Origin: Tragulus kanchil
Lineage: Eukaryota > Chordata > Mammalia > Artiodactyla > Tragulidae
DNA length: 64,000 nt
Assembly (NCBI GenBank): GCA_022376925.1
Contig: JAIOJX010000005.1
Span: forward strand, 91,051,001-91,115,000
Reading direction: 5' to 3'
Within the stretch, counting starts at the first letter, position 1. Every line of letters begins with the position of its first letter. The notes under the pieces were generated by a model. That model was given only the letters and a program-made list of their open reading frames with translations, was not told the origin of the DNA and made no database searches. Of this stretch, positions 56,624-64,000 are shown piece by piece. The position numbers and the translations under genes are program-made.

Positions 56624-57525
56624 CGGTGCTGTTGGTTAATGTGATTACACAAGAGATAAGGGCACAGGTGATGAGCCACAGGAATAAAACATAACTGTCG
56701 TGCAATGATTGTCTCAGAAAAAATATCTAAGACCTCTGTAGTAGAGAGTTTCGAGGTATAATCTACATAGGCAAGCATGAATGTTGAGGGTGTTTTACCC
56801 TGTAGGATGAAGTAGGAATCCCTAGAAAGGGTGGCTAACATCTCCATAGTCTTGTGTCTTCCATCACACCCCCCTGGGAAAGTATGACTGCAGCACCACA
56901 CCTGTCCATTCTGCCTCCAGCCCAGGAAATTGGTTTTGGTCAGGAAATGGTGATATCAGCCAACAAATGGATTAGGGCTTAGCCTGAGTGATTTTCCAAA
57001 TGAGCACTATCTACAAGTTGAGTTGTCCACCTTGGCAAATACAAATTCTAGATAGAAAGATAGTGTACTCAGGTAGACTTTCTTGTCTAACAGTAAAGGA
57101 TATGTTAAACCATACACTTGCATCTGTGACTATAAAAGGCATTAAGCAGCAAGAAGCTGGGAGGAAACAGATGAGTCCTATTGTCTGTTCTTCTGCTCTC
57201 CATCGAGACTGTGTGTTTTATCCTTGTAAATTAATTGCTCTCATGGGCACCCAGCCCTGCACAGAAAAACCCACATCACTTTAATGCAGTTGTTTTTTCT
57301 TTTCACCTTTGTGAAATCTGATCTCTTTTCCTTTGAGAGGCTAGAGAACAGATGACAGATGATCATTCCCCTTTGACTAAATAATGCTCTGTATACAACG
57401 TTCTTAACAGAATAACGCCGAGATTCTGCTTTGGTCTAACTAATTCCTCTCTAGTCTTTGTCCTTATTTGATAATCTCTGTTCAGTTATTTGATTTCCTT
57501 GAAGATCAAGAAAGCAAACTGAACA
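56624..57525. other. Unrecognised single-copy stretch
   Basis: No repeat family or exon recognised. 98-codon frames on - (56605-56901) and + (56988-57284) are unsupported. Confidence 0.4.
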
Positions 57526-59771
57526 TAGAAATGGAATTAAGAAGAGAAATGTATACAAAAGAAAAATAATCGAGTGTGTGTTTTATTTCCAGGTACAATG
57601 CTAGGAGCATCTTGACTTAATTCTTAGTACCATATGGGAACTTTTCCAATTTGTACACATAGTCGATCTGAATTAGTGCTATATTCTGAATTGATCTTCT
57701 CAAAAATAGCTTCATTGCAGCATAATTGGCACTTAACAAATGACATAATTAAATATATAAAATTTGTTGTGTTAATAAATGTTACAGCCATGAAACTAGC
57801 ACAACCTAGAATAATAAACATAGGCATTATTTCCCAGTTTCCTTTTGCCCCTTGGTGATTCCTTCTTCCACTCCTATTTACCTATCCTCCCCTCCCCCCA
57901 CCTTCCCAAGACCTATTTTCTGTCCCTATAGATTGGTTTGTTTCTCAGTTAATTTAACGTGCTTTTAATTTATTTAAGCAATGTTTTGTAGATTTTAGGA
58001 TAACATCTTGGATGCCCTTTGTTAGATTTATTCCTGAGTATTACACATTTTTCATACTATTGTAAATGGCTTTTTAAAATTTTAGTTTATTGCTGGTATA
58101 TAGAAATACAGTCGATATTTCTACATCACCTTGAATTTTGGAATCTTACTAAACTCACTCACCAGTGCCACTACATTTTTTGTCAATGCAACCAAATTTT
58201 TCTACATAGAAAACACATGTCAGTGAATAAAGAAAAATGACATTTCTTCAATTTGACTGCCTTATATTGCTTTATCTTTCCTTTTTCTGTTGGCGGTGAT
58301 CTCCAGTACAGTGCTGAATAGTAGCAATGAGAATGAACATTCTTGCCTTGTTTTGGATTTATTTTGGGTGGGAGAACATTCAGTCTTTCACTGTCAAGTG
58401 TGATATTAGTTGTTTTAAAAAATGCCCCTCCTTTTGATGCAGAGGAAGTTCTTTTTTGTTTCTAGTTTTTTGAATGTTTTAATGAAGAATGGATATTGGG
58501 TTTTGTCAAAGATTTTTGTGTTTATATTGAAATGATCATATTTTTAGATTTTGTGTTGTGATTTTCATTGATTTTCAAAACTTACACTATCACCACTTAA
58601 TTATGATGTATTAACCTCTTAATATGTTGTTGAATTTAACCTGCTAAGTAGAAATGGAATTAAGAAGAGAAATGTATACAAAAGAAAAATAATCGAGTGT
58701 GTGTTTTATTTCCAGGTACAATGCTAGGAGCATCTTGACTTAATTCTTAGTACCATATGGGAACTTTTCCAATTTGTACACATAGTCGATCTGAATTAGT
58801 GCTATATTCTGAATTGATCTTCTCAAAAATAGCTTCATTGCAGCATAATTGGCACTTAACAAATGACATAATTAAATATATAAAATTTGTTGTGTTAATA
58901 AATGTTACAGCCATGAAACTAGCACAACCTAGAATAATAAACATAGGCATTATTTCCCAGTTTCCTTTTGCCCCTTGGTGATTCCTTCTTCCACTCCTAT
59001 TTACCTATCCTCCCCTCCCCCCACCTTCCCAAGACCTATTTTCTGTCCCTATAGATTGGTTTGTTTCTCAGTTAATTTAACGTGCTTTTAATTTATTTAA
59101 GCAATGTTTTGTAGATTTTAGGATAACATCTTGGATGCCCTTTGTTAGATTTATTCCTGAGTATTACACATTTTTCATACTATTGTAAATGGCTTTTTAA
59201 AATTTTAGTTTATTGCTGGTATATAGAAATACAGTCGATATTTCTACATCACCTTGAATTTTGGAATCTTACTAAACTCACTCACCAGTGCCACTACATT
59301 TTTTGTCAATGCAACCAAATTTTTCTACATAGAAAACACATGTCAGTGAATAAAGAAAAATGACATTTCTTCAATTTGACTGCCTTATATTGCTTTATCT
59401 TTCCTTTTTCTGTTGGCGGTGATCTCCAGTACAGTGCTGAATAGTAGCAATGAGAATGAACATTCTTGCCTTGTTTTGGATTTATTTTGGGTGGGAGAAC
59501 ATTCAGTCTTTCACTGTCAAGTGTGATATTAGTTGTTTTAAAAAATGCCCCTCCTTTTGATGCAGAGGAAGTTCTTTTTTGTTTCTAGTTTTTTGAATGT
59601 TTTAATGAAGAATGGATATTGGGTTTTGTCAAAGATTTTTGTGTTTATATTGAAATGATCATATTTTTAGATTTTGTGTTGTGATTTTCATTGATTTTTC
59701 AAAACTTACACTATCACCACTTAATTATGATGTATTAACCTCTTAATATGTTGTTGAATTTAACCTGCTAA
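57526..59771 (+). repeat. Tandem duplication D18 (unit 1123 bp)
   Basis: Copy A is 57526-58648 and copy B 58649-59771. Junction microhomology is 'ta'. Difference: 'gattttcaaaac' versus 'gatttttcaaaac'. It overlaps D19, giving copies at 58289-58648, 59412-59771 and 60511-60870. Confidence 0.95.
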
Positions 59772-61805
59772 CTTTTAAAAAGAACTTTTGCAATCTGCTT
59801 TATGAGAGATACTGGTCTGTAGTTTTCCTTCTGTTTCCATCTTTGGTTTTGCTATGAGAGTAATAGGTTCCTTGTAGAACCAGTTGAGAAGTGTTCTGTC
59901 TCCTGTGATTCTCTCAAAGAGTTTATATAAAGTTGGTATTATTGCTTCCTTTGGGGGAAATCACCAGTGAAGCACTCTGGGCCTATAGTTTTCTTATTAG
60001 TATGTTTTATAATGGCAAATTCAGTATATTTTATGGATATAGGACACTTTAGGTAATCTAATTTTTTCCACATTATTTCTTCCAGTTTTATTAAGATATA
60101 ATTGGTCTACAACACTGCATAATCTAGTTCTTCTTGGGTCACCTTCGGTAATTTGTCTTTAAAGGAATTCTTGGTTTTATCTAAGTTGTTGGATTTACTG
60201 GCATAAAGCTATTCATATTCCTTATTTTTCCTTTAATATTTGTAGAATATGAAGTGATATCACCTTTTTCTCTTTCTGAGATTGGTAATTTGTATCTTTA
60301 CTTTTTTCCTGATCACTTTGGCCAGACATTAATCATTTTATTGATCTTATCAGATATCAACCTTTTGGATTCATTGAGTATCTCTGCTGTGATTCTTCAT
60401 TCATTTCAGTTCTCATCTTTATTATTTTAACTCTTCTGTTTGAGTTTTATTTGCTCTTCTGTTACTCATAGGTGTCTTTTTAAGGTGGAAGCTGAGATTT
60501 ATTTGACTGGGTTGGCGGTGATCTCCAGTACAGTGCTGAATAGTAGCAATGAGAATGAACATTCTTGCCTTGTTTTGGATTTATTTTGGGTGGGAGAACA
60601 TTCAGTCTTTCACTGTCAAGTGTGATATTAGTTGTTTTAAAAAATGCCCCTCCTTTTGATGCAGAGGAAGTTCTTTTTTGTTTCTAGTTTTTTGAATGTT
60701 TTAATGAAGAATGGATATTGGGTTTTGTCAAAGATTTTTGTGTTTATATTGAAATGATCATATTTTTAGATTTTGTGTTGTGATTTTCATTGATTTTTCA
60801 AAACTTACACTATCACCACTTAATTATGATGTATTAACCTCTTAATATGTTGTTGAATTTAACCTGCTAACTTTTAAAAAGAACTTTTGCAATCTGCGTT
60901 CATGAGAGATACTGGTCTGTAGTTTTCCTTCTGTTTCCATCTTTGGTTTTGCTATGAGAGTAATAGGTTCCTTGTAGAACCAGTTGAGAAGTGTTCTGTC
61001 TCCTGTGATTCTCTCAAAGAGTTTATATAAAGTTGGTATTATTGCTTCCTTTGGGGGAAATCACCAGTGAAGCACTCTGGGCCTATAGTTTTCTTATTAG
61101 TATGTTTTATAATGGCAAATTCAGTATATTTTATGGATATAGGACACTTTAGGTAATCTAATTTTTTCCACATTATTTCTTCCAGTTTTATTAAGATATA
61201 ATTGGTCTACAACACTGCATAATCTAGTTCTTCTTGGGTCACCTTCGGTAATTTGTCTTTAAAGGAATTCTTGGTTTTATCTAAGTTGTTGGATTTACTG
61301 GCATAAAGCTATTCATATTCCTTATTTTTCCTTTAATATTTGTAGAATATGAAGTGATATCACCTTTTTCTCTTTCTGAGATTGGTAATTTGTATCTTTA
61401 CTTTTTTCCTGATCACTTTGGCCAGACATTAATCATTTTATTGATCTTATCAGATATCAACCTTTTGGATTCATTGAGTATCTCTGCTGTGATTCTTCAT
61501 TCATTTCAGTTCTCATCTTTATTATTTTAACTCTTCTGTTTGAGTTTTATTTGCTCTTCTGTTACTCATAGGTGTCTTTTTAAGGTGGAAGCTGAGATTT
61601 TTTTTTATTTGAAAGCTTCGTTTCTAATTTATTCAGTGCTATAAATTTCCAAAGTACTGTTTTATCTGCATCTCACAAATTTTGACATGTTGATTTCATT
61701 TTATTTTTGTTCATAATAGCTCATAATTTCTCCTATTTATTTTTTGTCTTATGGATTATTCCAAAGCATTTTTTTAGTATTCAAATATTTATAGTTTTAA
61801 GTAAT
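57850..61805 (-). mobile_element. Ancient L1M, ORF2-derived segment (pseudogenic)
   Basis: Antisense L1 ORF2 order: 'gatttattcctgagtattac' and 'attgctggtatatagaaata' (RT downstream part), 'gagatactggtctgtagttt', 'tctgggcctatagttttctt', 'ggccagacattaatcatttt' and 'ttattgatcttatcagatat', then 'cagtgctataaatttccaaa' and 'gcatctcacaaattttgaca' (toward the endonuclease). Heavily diverged with no usable frame. The coordinates include duplications D18 and D19; the real segment is about 2 kb shorter. A 3' UTR-like stretch may lie at 57850-57960. Confidence 0.75.
59412..61606 (+). repeat. Tandem duplication D19 (unit 1099 bp)
   Basis: Copy A is 59412-60510 and copy B 60511-61606. Copy A ends with a shortened T-run and a mismatched end ('gagatttatttgactgg' versus 'gagatttttttttatttg' in B). 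'ctgctttatgag' in A versus 'ctgcgttcatgag' in B. It overlaps D18 and D20. Confidence 0.94.
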
Positions 61806-63634
61806 TTTTTCATGATATCCCTTGTTACAGTTTCCTTCATGTTTTATTTGCTTGAGCTTCATTGAGCTTCTTGAATCTGTGGGTTTATAGTTTTCATTAA
61901 ATTTGGGAAAACTTCAGCACATTATTTTTTTAAATATTACTTTTTTGTTCCATTTTCTCTTTGGGGACTCCAATTACACATATAATGTGACTTTAAAGTC
62001 TCCTACAATTCACTGATCCCCTGTCTATCTTTCAGTCTTTTTTTTGGTTATGTGCTTCATTTTGGATAGTTTGTATTCCTCTGTTTAATTTTTCTTTTTC
62101 CCCACAATGTATAATTTTTTATTCTGTGCAGTGTATTTTTCATCTTAGATATTGTAGTTTTCATCACTAGACGTTCAGTTTATATTCTGTTTGTCTTTCA
62201 TGTCTTTACCTCTTTGATGTTTCTCTAGCTTCTTATACATGGATGGAGTTCTAATCACGGTTTTAAAGTCCCTATCTGCTTATTCTATCATGTGTCATTT
62301 CTGGGTCAATTCTGATTGGTGAATTTTTCTCCTCATTCTGGATTCTATTTTCTTTCTTCTTTGCATGCCTGGCAAGTTTTTAATTATATGCACATATTGT
62401 GAATTTTACGTTTGCTAAATTTAGTTTAGTTGAAAACAACTTAGTCATTTTAGATACTGCTTTTGAGACATTTGGCTGGAACCAGAGCAGATTTATTCTA
62501 GGGAAATTCAACTTTTTTTTTGTTTGAGATTCATTGTGTATCTTCTTTCTGATTGACATTAATCATTTTATTGATCTTATCAGATATCAACCTTTTGGAT
62601 TCATTGAGTATCTCTGCTGTGATTCTTCATTCATTTCAGTTCTCATCTTTATTATTTTAACTCTTCTGTTTGAGTTTTATTTGCTCTTCTGTTACTCATA
62701 GGTGTCTTTTTAAGGTGGAAGCTGAGATTTTTTTTTATTTGAAAGCTTCGTTTCTAATTTATTCAGTGCTATAAATTTCCAAAGTACTGTTTTATCTGCA
62801 TCTCACAAATTTTGACATGTTGATTTCATTTTATTTTTGTTCATAATAGCTCATAATTTCTCCTATTTATTTTTTGTCTTATGGATTATTCCAAAGCATT
62901 TTTTTAGTATTCAAATATTTATAGTTTTAAGTAATTTTTTCATGATATCCCTTGTTACAGTTTCCTTCATGTTTTATTTGCTTGAGCTTCATTGAGCTTC
63001 TTGAATCTGTGGGTTTATAGTTTTCATTAAATTTGGGAAAACTTCAGCACATTATTTTTTTAAATATTACTTTTTTGTTCCATTTTCTCTTTGGGGACTC
63101 CAATTACACATATAATGTGACTTTAAAGTCTCCTACAATTCACTGATCCCCTGTCTATCTTTCAGTCTTTTTTTTGGTTATGTGCTTCATTTTGGATAGT
63201 TTGTATTCCTCTGTTTAATTTTTCTTTTTCCCCACAATGTATAATTTTTTATTCTGTGCAGTGTATTTTTCATCTTAGATATTGTAGTTTTCATCACTAG
63301 ACGTTCAGTTTATATTCTGTTTGTCTTTCATGTCTTTACCTCTTTGATGTTTCTCTAGCTTCTTATACATGGATGGAGTTCTAATCACGGTTTTAAAGTC
63401 CCTATCTGCTTATTCTATCATGTGTCATTTCTGGGTCAATTCTGATTGGTGAATTTTTCTCCTCATTCTGGATTCTATTTTCTTTCTTCTTTGCATGCCT
63501 GGCAAGTTTTTAATTATATGCACATATTGTGAATTTTACGTTTGCTAAATTTAGTTTAGTTGAAAACAACTTAGTCATTTTAGATACTGCTTTTTGAGAC
63601 ATTTGGCTGGAACCAGAGCAGATTTATTCTAGGG
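61425..63634 (+). repeat. Tandem duplication D20 (unit 1130 bp, noisy junction)
   Basis: Copy A matches through 62503 ('attctaggg'). About 50 bp of unmatched sequence follows (62504-62554), then copy B is 62555-63634. B continues into the natural L1M 5' UTR, so the 62504-62554 sequence is junction filler or corrupted consensus. Copies of the first 160 bp are at 60326, 61425 and 62555. Confidence 0.93.
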
Positions 63635-64000
63635 TTAATTTTTTTTCATAACTGAAGTCATCTGTATTTTTTGAGTGCATTGCCCAGTGCTCCTATGGAT
63701 TATGAAGCTTTCTACTCTGGCAACTATGAACAGCCACTATCCCTGGTCTTATTTGAATGCAAGATGCTATTCCCTCTCATCCATTTGGGTAGTTTTTTCC
63801 TCTGGCTTCAGATAATTTTCCACATCATGCACGAATCAGTACTCAATGAATACTTAACAGCAACCCTCTTCAAGTATTCAGCATTCTCTCTGTGTGTCTT
63901 TCTTCTGTGTTGCATGGGACTTAACACACTGTAGCTGCTGTGCTCTTCTCAGACCCACTTCAGTTTTCTAAACCCATAAATATCACTGGGCTCTGCCTGA
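61806..64000 (-). repeat. Ancient L1M 5' UTR segment, running off the window
   Basis: Antisense L1M 5' UTR hallmarks: 'gagcttcttgaatctgtggg', 'ttggggactccaattacaca', 'tttgcatgcctggcaagttt', 'tattgtgaattttacgtttg', 'ggaaccagagcagatttatt', 'gcccagtgctcctatggatt' and 'tgaatacttaacagcaaccc'. It directly abuts ORF2-type sequence near 61800-61835, with ORF1 absent. The element continues past 64000. An 87-codon frame at 63671-63934 lies within it and is not a gene. Confidence 0.75.

Noticed and set aside
1519..63634. The 1.1-kb duplications as a novel amplification system or satellite
   Set aside because: Units share no sequence, the size is uniform, copies tile in chains, and errors cluster at junctions. 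An assembly cause is far simpler.
63671..63934. 87-codon hydrophobic frame as a small membrane protein
   Set aside because: It lies inside recognisable L1M 5' UTR sequence read antisense.
1..64000. CRISPR arrays, operons, insertion sequences, phage features
   Set aside because: Repeat content is clearly mammalian (MIR, L2, L1, BovB, Bov-tA, CHR); no prokaryotic signal was seen.

Overview
The window looks like non-coding mammalian DNA from a ruminant. The evidence is repeat content: a BovB LINE (28364-29970) and Bov-tA SINEs (BovB tail plus tRNA-Glu head) are ruminant markers, and CHR-type tRNA-Glu SINEs are cetartiodactyl markers. At least eight CHR-2-like copies carry an extra 3' body that I do not recognise from cattle repeats. 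No dimeric Bov-A2 was seen. A tragulid (chevrotain) would fit, but this is only a guess. I found no protein-coding exon of a host gene, no functional RNA gene, no CpG island and no prokaryotic feature. The longest open frames belong to decayed L1 ORF2 or look like chance.

The dominant structure is 20 direct, head-to-tail, nearly identical tandem duplications, each about 1.02-1.19 kb, with unrelated unit sequences. Several overlap in chains, giving triple copies. One copy of a pair is often degraded next to the junction: deletions, homopolymer errors, short filler bases, and one ambiguous base near the end of one copy. I read these as un-merged overlaps between adjacent assembly segments, not biology. 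A long-read assembler whose neighbouring consensus segments share a node of about 1 kb could produce this (wtdbg2-like behaviour; inference). Collapsing all pairs would remove about 22.4 kb and leave a locus of about 41.5 kb. Every feature inside a duplicated block should be counted once.

Layout. 0-8 kb: old L1 tail, a hAT-type element, MIR, and unrecognised sequence. 8-12.3 kb: a CHR-2-like SINE with an apparent 3' transduction, plus MIR. 12.3-24 kb: a nest of artiodactyl L1s, CHR-2-like SINEs, Bov-tA and a tRNA-Ser(TGA)/BovA composite; a 5'-truncated L1 at 19273-23880 has decayed ORF2 and clear target-site duplications. 24-30.3 kb is free of the duplication artefact: L2, CHR SINEs and a BovB with nested BovA and CHR insertions. 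30.3-37 kb: Bov-tA, MIR, L2, and an L1 with an exact 10-bp TSD containing a CHR SINE. 37-51 kb: mostly unrecognised sequence with MER5A-like and hAT-like DNA transposon remnants and MIRs. 51-57 kb: a head-to-head pair of CHR-2-like SINEs, a G-rich tract, an L1M 5' fragment, and unrecognised sequence. 57.5-64 kb: one or two ancient antisense L1M copies in which ORF2 sequence joins 5'-UTR sequence with ORF1 absent.

Repeat family names come from recalled family hallmarks, not a database search. Boundaries of old elements are approximate.
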